Origin: UBA12158 sp035562735
GTDB lineage: Bacteria > Patescibacteriota > Microgenomatia > UBA12405
Assembly (NCBI GenBank): GCA_035562735.1
Contig: DATMWB010000008.1
Location: forward strand, 1-26,916
Reading direction: 5' to 3'
DNA: 26,916 nucleotides
Each line of letters begins with the position of its first letter. Within the stretch, counting starts at the first letter, position 1. Below, piece by piece: positions 14,680 through 21,600 of the stretch. Made by a program: the position numbers and the translations under genes. A model generated the notes under the pieces. It did no database searches and was not told the DNA's origin. It saw nothing but the letters and a program-made list of their open reading frames with translations.

Positions 14680-14805
14680 TCACTTCCAAACATAATACAT
14701 TGTAGCCACGATTGCAATAGCCACTAAGCTCAGAACAAAACTTTTTATTAAATCTTTGCGTAAGTAATGGCTATTATCTTGTTTGTCGTTTTGTGCCTGT
14801 TTCAT
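14680..14805 (-). CDS. 41-aa single-span membrane protein, unknown function
   Basis: It reads MKQAQNDKQDNSHYLRKDLIK, then one hydrophobic helix (about residues 23-39, SFVLSLVAIAIVATMYYVW), ending with Lys. The charged N-terminus of about 20 residues and one C-terminal helix predict an N-in, tail-anchored type protein. There is no Shine-Dalgarno; TATACT lies 8 nt before the ATG. It is 32 nt upstream of the 57-aa gene, in the same direction, and its start is only 16 nt from the divergent DUF4446 start. I do not recognise a named family. Confidence 0.65.
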   Translation of the reverse strand: MKQAQNDKQDNSHYLRKDLIKSFVLSLVAIAIVATMYYVWK

Positions 14806-14813
14806 TCAACTTC

Positions 14814-14819
14814 AGTATA
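14814..14819 (-). promoter_or_regulatory. -10 box of the 41-aa gene, near-palindromic with the divergent strand
   Basis: The minus strand reads TATACT, 8 nt before the 41-aa ATG; the plus strand over nearly the same bases reads TATAAC (14816-14821), directly before the DUF4446 ATG at 14822. The sequence could support transcription both ways, though plus-strand spacing would put the start inside the gene. Confidence 0.4.
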
Positions 14820-14821
14820 AC

Positions 14822-15208
14822 ATGAGCCTCTTTGGTAAAATTATCAAAGCTATGCCAACGCTTCTTTCTCTACTCACCATTATTAATTTTATTGGTCTGA
14901 TTTATCTTTTGTATCTTATTCTTACAAAATATCGCCAACAAAATAAAAAGGGTGGAGTTTTAACCGAAACTACCGGTTGTATTGAAAAAATGAAGTTGGT
15001 CCGATTCAATCCCTTTGATGATGTCGGTGGCGATCAAAGCTTTATTCTTGTCTTATTAAACAAGGAAAATTCGGGACTTTTGCTCACCTCCCTTCACCAC
15101 CGTTCATTTAGTCGCATTTATGCCAAGGCCATCAAGAATGGTCAAGGTGATAATATTACTTTGTCAAAAGAGGAAAAATCGGCTATATTAAAAGCTATTA
15201 GTCGTTAA
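14822..15208 (+). CDS. DUF4446 family protein
   Basis: 128 residues: an N-terminal membrane helix (about residues 11-33, LLSLLTIINFIGLIYLLYLIL), a short linker, then a soluble domain with the family signature VRFNPFDDVGGDQSFILVLLNKENSGLLLTSLHHRS followed by YAKAIKNGQG and the LSKEEKSAI ending. DUF4446 proteins are common in Firmicutes and CPR; their function is unknown. The ATG at 14822 is chosen because it precedes the membrane helix by ten residues; an upstream TTG at 14783 would overlap the divergent 41-aa gene. First gene of the operon leading to secDF. Confidence 0.88.
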   Translation: MSLFGKIIKAMPTLLSLLTIINFIGLIYLLYLILTKYRQQNKKGGVLTETTGCIEKMKLVRFNPFDDVGGDQSFILVLLNKENSGLLLTSLHHRSFSRIYAKAIKNGQGDNITLSKEEKSAILKAISR

Positions 15209-15214
15209 TATTTT

Positions 15215-16438
15215 ATGAACTCAAAAATTATTAAACCCAGTCTTTATACCCTTATTTTTATTTTTGGTGCCTTTGCTTCCTATTGGATATTTGGAACAAT
15301 AATGCCCGTGACTGGTAAAACTTCAGATTCAAATACTGATATTACCCCCACTCCTCAACAAACTGGTTTTATAACTTTTGAAGGTCCAAAAACAGAAGTA
15401 TGTCCCATCAATGGCGAAAAATTTACCAAAGAAGAACAAGCAATTTGGTCAACACGTCGTCCACTTTTGGTGATGATAGAAAACCATCTTGATTCACGTC
15501 CCCAATCTGGTTTAACCAATGCAGATATTGTCTATGAAACAGTTGCCGAGGGTGGTATTACCCGATTTATGGGAGTATTTTACTGTAACGCCGTTCGCAG
15601 TGCTCCCAACAAATATGACGTTGGTCCAGTCAGATCAGCCAGAACATATTTTCTTGATCTAGCCTCTGAATATTCAGATTATCCACTTTACACCCATGTT
15701 GGTGGTGCAAACTGTTCCGCAGCTACCCCAGGTGGTCCCTGTACTACAAATAAAAAAGCCCAAGCAATAGAACAAATCTCCCAATATGGATGGAATAACA
15801 AAGGAACTTGGAGTGATCTTTCCCAATTTTCACTTTCTTACAAAGCCTGTCGACGTGAACCCGACAGAGTTGGTGAAAGCCGAGCCACAGAGCATACAAT
15901 GTATTGTTCAACAACCGAACTATGGGATGTCGCCGCCAGTCGTGGTTTAACCAATATGACCGAAATAAACAACAGTTCATGGGACAAGGTTTTCCGTTCT
16001 TGGTCTTTTAAAGCCGAAGACAAGTCAGTCAATCCCGCCGCATCAAGTATCAGTTTTGATTTCTGGGGAGACAAGGCCTATGCAGTTTCTTGGAAATATG
16101 ACCCAACAACCAACAAGTACTTCCGTTCAAACGGTGGCGTTGCCGCAATTGATTTTAACTATCAACAACCCATAAGTACCAAAAACCTAATCATCCAGTT
16201 TGCCAAGGAATCACGATCGATTGATGAACATTTACACAATCTTTATGCCGTTATTGGTTCTGGAAATGGAATCTATTTTTCCAATGGTCAAAAAACTGAA
16301 ATAACTTGGACAAAAACAGCTCGACAGGGCCGAACTGTTTTTAAAGATAAAAGTACTGGCAAAGAAATTAATTTTATTCCAGGTCAAATATGGATTGAAA
16401 TATTACCTATCGGTAATAAGATTAGCTATGAAGGTTGA
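15215..16438 (+). CDS. DUF3048 (YerB-like) exported protein
   Basis: 407 residues with one N-terminal membrane helix (about residues 10-28) and no lipobox cysteine, so it is probably anchored by an uncleaved signal. The conserved DUF3048 part includes RRPLLVMIENHLDSRPQSGLTNADIVYETVAEGGITRFMGVFY, then VGPVRSARTYFLDLASEY and the YTHVGG segment. The C-terminal half carries the companion domain (SFDFWGDKAYAVSWKYD ... NVG-type EIxW). Homologues such as B. subtilis YerB are envelope lipoproteins of unknown function. It begins 6 nt after the DUF4446 gene and overlaps the regulator gene by 11 nt. Confidence 0.88.
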   Translation: MNSKIIKPSLYTLIFIFGAFASYWIFGTIMPVTGKTSDSNTDITPTPQQTGFITFEGPKTEVCPINGEKFTKEEQAIWSTRRPLLVMIENHLDSRPQSGLTNADIVYETVAEGGITRFMGVFYCNAVRSAPNKYDVGPVRSARTYFLDLASEYSDYPLYTHVGGANCSAATPGGPCTTNKKAQAIEQISQYGWNNKGTWSDLSQFSLSYKACRREPDRVGESRATEHTMYCSTTELWDVAASRGLTNMTEINNSSWDKVFRSWSFKAEDKSVNPAASSISFDFWGDKAYAVSWKYDPTTNKYFRSNGGVAAIDFNYQQPISTKNLIIQFAKESRSIDEHLHNLYAVIGSGNGIYFSNGQKTEITWTKTARQGRTVFKDKSTGKEINFIPGQIWIEILPIGNKISYEG

Positions 16439-16997
16439 AACGTCACTAAATTCAGTTTTAACATCTAAAACTAGGTGTAAATTAATCTGTATATTTTTTG
16501 GAAATCCCAAAGAATTATTTTATGTCCGACAACTAGTTCGCTTAACTGGAGAAGAAATCAATTCGGTTAGACGCGAACTCGCAAATCTCAAAAAAGCCAA
16601 CATCTTGCTTTCAGAAACTCGAGGCAATCGGCTTTATTACACCACCAATATTCGTCACCACCTTTTTAATAGTTTGCTTCTTCTGGCATATCGAAATTCT
16701 GATTTAGCCCTAAAACTAGACAAAGCCAAACTACTTTTAGTTTCTTTTTCATTTTTACTTTGGCAAAAACCCCGACCTGATTCGATAGATTTAATTATTG
16801 TTGGTGAACTACCAATACGTGAAGTTGAAAGCGCTATTCATGCAGAAGAAAAAAAGCGTGAGGTAGAGATAAATTATATGGTTATGGATCATTCAGAATT
16901 AAAATTACGTCAAAATAAACGTGATCCCTTTATTGTCGACTTTTTCCTTTCTTCTCCTCTTGTTATAATCGGTAACCCAGCCCTTTTAGAAAATTAA
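16428..16997 (+). CDS. Winged-helix regulator with nucleotidyltransferase-like domain
   Basis: 189 residues. The N-terminal ArsR-like winged helix spans about 8-75: SKTRCKLICIFFGNPKELFYVRQLVRLTG, the recognition-helix region EEINSVRRELANLKKANILLSE, and the wing RGNRLYYTTN. It is followed by DSIDLIIVGELPIREVESAIHAEEKKREVEINYMVM and KRDPFIVDFFLSSPLVIIGN, the shape of the minimal nucleotidyltransferase-like domain seen in such two-part proteins in archaea and CPR. The strand-end Gly-Glu does not keep a full GSxxxxDxD active site, so catalysis is doubtful. It probably controls local genes. The ATG at 16428 lies within the end of the DUF3048 gene. Confidence 0.75.
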   Translation: MKVETSLNSVLTSKTRCKLICIFFGNPKELFYVRQLVRLTGEEINSVRRELANLKKANILLSETRGNRLYYTTNIRHHLFNSLLLLAYRNSDLALKLDKAKLLLVSFSFLLWQKPRPDSIDLIIVGELPIREVESAIHAEEKKREVEINYMVMDHSELKLRQNKRDPFIVDFFLSSPLVIIGNPALLEN

Positions 16998-17189
16998 ATG
17001 GATAAAATCAGAAAAGTCATTAAAACAGGCAACAGTCTTGCACTAACCCTACCAAACAAGGTTATTAAATCCTTTGACATCAAAGAAGGGGATTTGGCTC
17101 AATACAAAGTCAAATCAAGCAAGACTTCTATTACTTATACTTTTACCGGCCACCCTCGCCAACTTTCATTAGGTTATGTTAAGGAATAA
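16998..17189 (+). CDS. AbrB/MazE-type (SpoVT-AbrB) small DNA-binding protein
   Basis: 63 residues. RKVIKTGNSLALTLPNKVIKSFDIKEGDLAQYKV is the swapped-hairpin AbrB fold: KxGNSxxlxlPxxxxxxxxxxxGDxxxy. Such proteins bind DNA as dimers, either as transition regulators or as antitoxins. No toxin gene (PemK/MazF or VapC-like) lies next to it, so a regulator of this operon is more likely. It starts at the base after the previous stop and overlaps secD by 14 nt. Confidence 0.8.
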   Translation: MDKIRKVIKTGNSLALTLPNKVIKSFDIKEGDLAQYKVKSSKTSITYTFTGHPRQLSLGYVKE

Positions 17190-18519
17190 TCGCCGAATAA
17201 AAACTATTTTTTGGTCTATTATTGCAACAACTTTTCTTTGTTTAATTATCAATCTTCCTGCAAAAATCGAACTATTTGGAAAGACAATTTATAAACCAGA
17301 TTTTTCAATTAACCTTGGAGAATCCAAAATAAAACCCAACCTTGACTTACGCTACGGATTAGATTTAGCCGGCGGCGCCTCACTTCTTTTTGATGTCGAC
17401 ACTTCAAATGTTAAAAAAGAAGATCTCTCAAGTGCTATTGAATCCTTAAAGACAAACATAGAAAGACGGGTCAACCTCTTTGGAGTCTCGGAAGCCAACG
17501 TCCAAATATCAAATCAATCAGAAAAATATAGACTAAGTATAGAACTACCGGGAGTTACCGACATAAATGAAGCCATAAAGCTCATTGGTCAAACTGCTCA
17601 ACTCAATTTTATGGGAGTTCTTGATATTCCTCCTGAGGCTACAGCTACGGCTACTCTTTCAGATGCCCTGAAGGACACTGGCTTAAATGGCTCTCATCTA
17701 GTCAAAGCTGCTCCAGTCACCAACCCAAACACTGGCCAAGTTGAGGTTTCCCTGCAATTCGATTCCGAAGGTGCCAAACTTTTTGAAAAAGCTACCACTG
17801 ATTTTTTAAACAAGAGATTAGCCATTCTTTTGGATGAAGAAATAATTACTGCACCGCAGGTAAATGACATCATTGTAGGTGGTGAAGCTGTAATCAACGG
17901 AAATTTTGACATCAAATCAGCCAAAGCCCTCTCAGCTCAGTTAAATGCTGGTGCCTTGCCCTTACCTATAAAACTGATTCAACAATCACAGGTTGGCGCC
18001 ACCTTGGGTCAAGATTCCATAGAAAAGGGTGTCAAAGCCGGTTTAATTGGTTTAGGACTAGTCTTTTTGTTTATGATTGGAAATTATGGATTATTAGGAG
18101 TAATTGCAAATTTTTCTTTAATTATCTATGGACTTATTACCTTAACCCTCTACCGTCTTATTCCAGTAACTTTAACTTTTCCCGGAATTGTCGGATTTAT
18201 ATTGTCAGTTGGTATGGCCGTTGATAGTAATATTTTAATTTTTGAAAGAATGAAAGAAGAAATTCGTTCGGGCAAGTCTTGGAACAACGCCATGGAGTTG
18301 GGCTTCGGGCGTGCTTGGTCTTCAATCAAAGATGCCAACACTTGTACTATCATCACGGGTCTAATACTGTTCAATCCTTTTAATTGGGATTTTTTAAATA
18401 GTTCCGGTATGGTTCGTGGATTTGCTGTTACTCTACTACTAGGTATCATTCTCGGTATGTTTACTGGTGTTTTTGTCACCCGCAATTTATTACGTGTTTT
18501 AGCTAGAAAAAAACAATGA
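17176..18519 (+). CDS. secD: Protein translocase subunit SecD
   Basis: 447 residues. An N-terminal membrane helix (about 10-26) leads to the conserved LDLRYGLDLAGGASLLFDVD. The large extracytoplasmic P1 region includes IERRVNLFGVSEANVQ, the RLSIELPG strand and a substrate-contacting head. Five membrane helices follow, with GMAVDSNILIFERMKEEIRSG and the GRAWSSIKDANTCTIITGLILF segment. SecD with SecF pulls preproteins across the membrane using the proton gradient after SecA-driven export. It is shorter than E. coli SecD (615) but typical for small genomes. The ATG at 17176 overlaps the AbrB-like gene; its stop overlaps the secF ATG by 4 nt. Confidence 0.97.
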   Translation: MLRNNRRIKTIFWSIIATTFLCLIINLPAKIELFGKTIYKPDFSINLGESKIKPNLDLRYGLDLAGGASLLFDVDTSNVKKEDLSSAIESLKTNIERRVNLFGVSEANVQISNQSEKYRLSIELPGVTDINEAIKLIGQTAQLNFMGVLDIPPEATATATLSDALKDTGLNGSHLVKAAPVTNPNTGQVEVSLQFDSEGAKLFEKATTDFLNKRLAILLDEEIITAPQVNDIIVGGEAVINGNFDIKSAKALSAQLNAGALPLPIKLIQQSQVGATLGQDSIEKGVKAGLIGLGLVFLFMIGNYGLLGVIANFSLIIYGLITLTLYRLIPVTLTFPGIVGFILSVGMAVDSNILIFERMKEEIRSGKSWNNAMELGFGRAWSSIKDANTCTIITGLILFNPFNWDFLNSSGMVRGFAVTLLLGIILGMFTGVFVTRNLLRVLARKKQ

Positions 18520-19382
18520 ACATCATGAAATTTCGACCACTATTTTTGATTATTTCTTCTCTTCTCATTTTAGGGTCAATATTTTCCATTATTTTTTGGA
18601 AATTTCAGTGGTCTGTTGATTTTTCAGGTGGATCTTCCTGGCAAATTTCTTTACCCTCAAAACCAAGTACTGATTCAATAAAAGAAATCTTTTCCAAATC
18701 AGAAATCGATTTAATATCAGTTGGCAACAACGATGACAAATACAATTTGAAATTCCCCAATATTTTCCCTGACCAAAAAGAACAGTTAACCCAATCTCTA
18801 AAGACTCTAGATCCAAACTTGGTTGATCTTCAATTCGAAACTCTTGGTCCAATTTTAGGCAAAGAACTTCTCAAAAAAACTATTTTTGCCATCATCCTTT
18901 CTTCCCTCTCTCTTTTGCTTTTCATTGGTTCTCGTTTCAAAGATATTAGTTTTGGGGCTTCGGCAGTTTTGGCCATGTTCCACGATGCTCTAATCTTGAT
19001 AGGTAGCTTTTCCGTTCTTGGTCATTTCTTTGGTGCCGAGGTCGACGCTCTCTTTGTCACGGCACTTTTAACAACTCTATCAGCTTCTGTTCACGACACT
19101 GTGGTTACCTTTGACCGAATTCGTGAACTAAAAAGTCTTAGTTTCCGACTTGATTGGGTGGAACTATCAAATAAGGCTGTTTCCGAAGTTATTGTTCGTT
19201 CCATCAACAATTCTATGACTATTATCTTCATGTTGTTGGCCTTAGTTGTACTGGGCGGTGCCAGCACCCGTTGGTTTGCTACCGCCCTTCTTATTGGTGT
19301 TGTTTGTGGAACCTATTCTTCTACTGCTGTTGCTATCCCTCTCATGCTTTTAAGTAAGAGAAAAAAGAATGACCGAAAATAA
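18516..19382 (+). CDS. secF: Protein translocase subunit SecF
   Basis: 288 residues. An N-terminal helix precedes WSVDFSGGSSWQISLP (the SecF VDFxGG motif) and a short extracytoplasmic P1 region. Five helices follow, with SVHDTVVTFDRIRELKS and VIVRSINNSMTIIFMLLALVVLGG, the SecF D5/D6 signatures. It forms the SecDF complex with the preceding product. A second ATG at 18525 is possible, but the ATGA overlap with secD supports the first. Confidence 0.97.
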   Translation: MNIMKFRPLFLIISSLLILGSIFSIIFWKFQWSVDFSGGSSWQISLPSKPSTDSIKEIFSKSEIDLISVGNNDDKYNLKFPNIFPDQKEQLTQSLKTLDPNLVDLQFETLGPILGKELLKKTIFAIILSSLSLLLFIGSRFKDISFGASAVLAMFHDALILIGSFSVLGHFFGAEVDALFVTALLTTLSASVHDTVVTFDRIRELKSLSFRLDWVELSNKAVSEVIVRSINNSMTIIFMLLALVVLGGASTRWFATALLIGVVCGTYSSTAVAIPLMLLSKRKKNDRK

Positions 19383-19611
19383 AAGAAAAACTGGAACAGC
19401 TGAAATTGTCAACGAAAATGGTAAAAGAGTTTTAAGACTTATCCAGATTTTCCCCGATGGAAGTCCAAAAAATATTCTTGATATTCCAATAGATATGCCT
19501 GAAGTTAGGGTAAATAGATTACTAGGACAACCACGTTGGAAGGATGGTTCTCTACTGGATATCCAACAAAGAACCGACGAAGGATATACCAAAAAAAATC
19601 ACATCGCTTAG
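19369..19611 (+). CDS. 80-aa hypothetical protein at the end of the secDF operon
   Basis: 80 residues, charged and soluble, overlapping the end of secF by 14 nt in another frame. It reads like a small beta-rich domain (AEIVNENGKRVLRLIQIFPDG, then LDIPIDMPEVRVNRLLGQPRW) with a polar tail. I do not recognise a family. The tight overlap with secF and its own start codon support a real gene. No transmembrane segment, signal or cysteine is present. Confidence 0.55.
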   Translation: MTENKRKTGTAEIVNENGKRVLRLIQIFPDGSPKNILDIPIDMPEVRVNRLLGQPRWKDGSLLDIQQRTDEGYTKKNHIA

Positions 19612-19621
19612 CATTTATAAG

Positions 19622-19831
19622 CTAGAAGCATGAATCCCTAAAAGACCAAAAAAGTGTCATTTTATATTCATTTATTTTTATTCCATAATTATTTATACAT
19701 TTTGCCCAATTTAGGTGTCCTTGTGTGCCAGTTATCCAGTGTAATGATAAAGTTTTTGTAGCTAATAAATAAACAGTTGTAAAGGTAAAAACAACAATTG
19801 TACTAAAAAGAAACAATTTAATTATCCTCAT
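19622..19831 (-). CDS. Small hypothetical membrane protein downstream of cca
   Basis: 69 residues: MRIIKLFLFSTIVVFTFTTVYLL is a start of two basic residues plus one hydrophobic helix (signal anchor or signal peptide), followed by a short polar part with two cysteines (positions 44 and 68). Its ATG overlaps the cca stop by 14 nt, the same kind of junction seen across this genome. I do not recognise it. An alternative is that it is a chance reading frame, since the C-terminal half has no clear pattern. Confidence 0.45.
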   Translation of the reverse strand: MRIIKLFLFSTIVVFTFTTVYLLATKTLSLHWITGTQGHLNWAKCINNYGIKINEYKMTLFWSFRDSCF

Positions 19832-21152
19832 ATTTTTTTATTTTTTCTAATAATACCTCTCTCACATTCAACTCCGGATTTTCCTCAACTTTAGCAAAAA
19901 GTTTGTCTAAAATTTCTCCAACTTGGCGACTTGGTTTTATATTTAATATTTCCATCACATCTAGTCCATTCACTTTTAAATCCTTTACTGTAAATGGTTG
20001 TTTTTGCACTTCCACCAACCTCTTTTTAAATAGTTCCCATCTCCAACTACTTTCCTTCGCCCCAGACCCCAATCTATCGCTTCGACGAAGTGAAATCATT
20101 TCCTCCAAATATTCCGGAGTTACATTTCGGATAAATCGTCTCACTGCTTTGTCAGTCTGAGTATCCTCAACTGTAAACATGTGCCATCTGACCAAAATAA
20201 AAAGCTGTTCCAATTCCTTATTTGACAATCTCAATCTTTTTCCTATTTTTACAGCAATTCTTGAACCAACTACCTCGTGATTATGAAAAGTTTTTTCTCC
20301 ATTTTCTTCCTTCATCACTGCTGGTTTACCTATATCATGAAGTAGGGTAGCCAAACGTGTTACTGGATTTTTGCTTTGACAATTATTTAATGCCTCTAAT
20401 TCATGGTCCCACACATCATATATATGGTGACCCTTTTGACCCATCCCCACTCCTGCCAACAATTCAGGCATAATTTCTGTCAATAAACCGGAATTTTTTA
20501 AAAGCCTCAAACCATCACCTGGTTTTTTAGACATCAATATTTTAAACAATTCACTTTTAACTCTTTCAGCAGCAATATTTGTAATCAAGTTAGCATTTTT
20601 TTGGATTGATTCAAATGTTTTTTCCTCAATTAAAAAACCTATTTGAGAGGCAATTCTAACTGCTCGCATCATTCGAAGAGCATCTTCAGAAAATCTATCA
20701 TCAGGATTTCCGACAGTTCGAATCAGTCGATTATTTATGTCTTCAAGACCGTTATTCATATCGGTAATTTCACCAGCGATATCCATGGCCATGGCGTTTA
20801 TGGTAAAGTCACGTCTTTCAACATCTTCCCCCAGGGTCTTTCCCCATTCGACGACATCTGGATGCCTTTTATCACCATAATCTCTCTCTGTTCTGTATGT
20901 TGTGATCTCAAAGATTTCCTTTTCATTAATAATTACACTAAAAGTTCCAAATTTATTTTCACAAAAACTATTTTTAGGAAATACCCTCTTCATCTCTTCT
21001 GGAGTTAAATTTGTCGCAAAATCCCAGTCTTTTGTTTCTGCCTTTAAAATCCAATCTCGTACTGCTCCACCAACCACGTAAATCTCTCCACCATTATCAA
21101 TGACTTTCTTCATTACTTTTCTAACATTTTCAGGAAGTTGTCTTTTCTCCAT
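19818..21152 (-). CDS. cca: tRNA nucleotidyltransferase (CCA-adding) / poly(A) polymerase family with HD domain
   Basis: 444 residues. The class II nucleotidyltransferase head has GGAVRD at 28-33, the catalytic DWD at 42-44, and FEITTYRTERDYGDKRHPD and RRDFTINAMAMD (113-124). NRLIRTVGNPDDRFSEDALRMMRAVRIA follows (142-168). An HD domain (HDIGKP at 272-277, HNHEVVGSRIA) and a C-terminal helical part complete it. It should add or repair the 3' CCA of tRNAs; a poly(A) polymerase cannot be told apart by reading alone. The HD domain suggests additional 2',3'-phosphodiesterase or phosphatase activity. A TAAAAT box lies 6 nt before the ATG. Confidence 0.92.
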   Translation of the reverse strand: MEKRQLPENVRKVMKKVIDNGGEIYVVGGAVRDWILKAETKDWDFATNLTPEEMKRVFPKNSFCENKFGTFSVIINEKEIFEITTYRTERDYGDKRHPDVVEWGKTLGEDVERRDFTINAMAMDIAGEITDMNNGLEDINNRLIRTVGNPDDRFSEDALRMMRAVRIASQIGFLIEEKTFESIQKNANLITNIAAERVKSELFKILMSKKPGDGLRLLKNSGLLTEIMPELLAGVGMGQKGHHIYDVWDHELEALNNCQSKNPVTRLATLLHDIGKPAVMKEENGEKTFHNHEVVGSRIAVKIGKRLRLSNKELEQLFILVRWHMFTVEDTQTDKAVRRFIRNVTPEYLEEMISLRRSDRLGSGAKESSWRWELFKKRLVEVQKQPFTVKDLKVNGLDVMEILNIKPSRQVGEILDKLFAKVEENPELNVREVLLEKIKKYEDN

Positions 21153-21158
21153 TAGTTG

Positions 21159-21164
21159 ATTTTA
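21159..21164 (-). promoter_or_regulatory. -10 box of cca, leaderless spacing
   Basis: TAAAAT on the minus strand, then 6 nt (CAACTA), then the cca ATG at 21152. The -35 region would lie beside the terminator of the upstream RRM gene. No Shine-Dalgarno is present. Confidence 0.55.
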
Positions 21165-21194
21165 CCTTATAAAGTAATATTTTATCTCCACCGA

Positions 21195-21217
21195 AAACCC
21201 GCCTCATCGGCGGGTTT
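21195..21217 (-). terminator. Intrinsic terminator of the RRM gene
   Basis: A 9-bp GC-rich stem (AAACCCGCC with GGCGGGTTT) with a 5-nt loop is followed on the minus strand by a short T run. It lies 21 nt past the RRM stop and separates that gene from cca. Confidence 0.85.
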
Positions 21218-21238
21218 AAAGATCAATTTAAATGTAAA

Positions 21239-21502
21239 TTACATTTGTGGTCTTTCGGGACGGGGAAGGGCCTCTTTGACGGCGATATTTCTACCCTCTT
21301 GCTCACTACCATCCAAAGATAGAGCGGCTTGAGCCTGTTCCTCAGTTTCGAATTCTACAAAACCGAAACCTTTGCTTCGGTGAGAGAATTTATCAAAAAC
21401 TATATTTGCGGAGACAACTGTTCCGAATTGCGCGAATATCGCATTCAGTTGGTCGTCTGTCATGTTGTAGGATAAGTTTCCTACGAAAAGCTTTTTTGCC
21501 AT
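21239..21502 (-). CDS. RRM-domain RNA-binding protein
   Basis: 87 residues forming one RNA recognition motif. RNP2 is KLFVGNLSY (about 4-12) and RNP1 is KGFGFVEF (about 44-51), with the expected beta-alpha-beta order and a short basic, Pro-rich tail (LPRPERPQM). It resembles the glycine-rich, cold-induced Rbp proteins of cyanobacteria and other bacteria, which bind single-stranded RNA and may act as RNA chaperones. The leader has a small hairpin (21510-21525, GAATC/GATTC) just before the start codon and TATTAT as possible -10 at 21539-21544. It stands alone, between its terminator and the divergent recJ. Confidence 0.93.
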   Translation of the reverse strand: MAKKLFVGNLSYNMTDDQLNAIFAQFGTVVSANIVFDKFSHRSKGFGFVEFETEEQAQAALSLDGSEQEGRNIAVKEALPRPERPQM

Positions 21503-21545
21503 TTTTTTCGAATCTCTTACGATTCTTTAACCTTACTAATAATAT

Positions 21546-21574
21546 GATCAGAAACTAGGTAACGCTTTCTGATC
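21546..21574. promoter_or_regulatory. Inverted repeat between divergent RRM and recJ genes, candidate operator
   Basis: GATCAGAAA (21546-21554) and TTTCTGATC (21566-21574) are perfect 9-bp arms around an 11-nt centre. The element covers the expected -35 region of both the RRM promoter (-10 TATTAT) and the recJ promoter (-10 TACAAT). It could be the site of a dimeric regulator or, less likely, an RNA hairpin. Confidence 0.5.
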
Positions 21575-21588
21575 TTCAAAGTATAGCA

Positions 21589-21594
21589 TACAAT
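21589..21594 (+). promoter_or_regulatory. -10 box of recJ, leaderless spacing
   Basis: TACAAT followed by 6 nt and the recJ ATG at 21601. No Shine-Dalgarno is seen before the ATG. Confidence 0.5.
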
Positions 21595-21600
21595 AGGCAT

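Noticed and set aside
16998..17189. AbrB/MazE-like gene as the antitoxin of a toxin-antitoxin pair.
   Set aside because: The flanking genes are a winged-helix/nucleotidyltransferase-like protein and secD; no MazF-, VapC- or Doc-like toxin is next to it. The winged-helix/NTase pair is not a MNT-HEPN type module, since there is no HEPN protein.
18150..18485. A 111-codon minus-strand reading frame.
   Set aside because: It lies wholly opposite the conserved membrane domain of secD.
20643..21008. A 121-codon plus-strand reading frame.
   Set aside because: It lies wholly opposite the conserved catalytic part of cca and its translation has no recognisable features.
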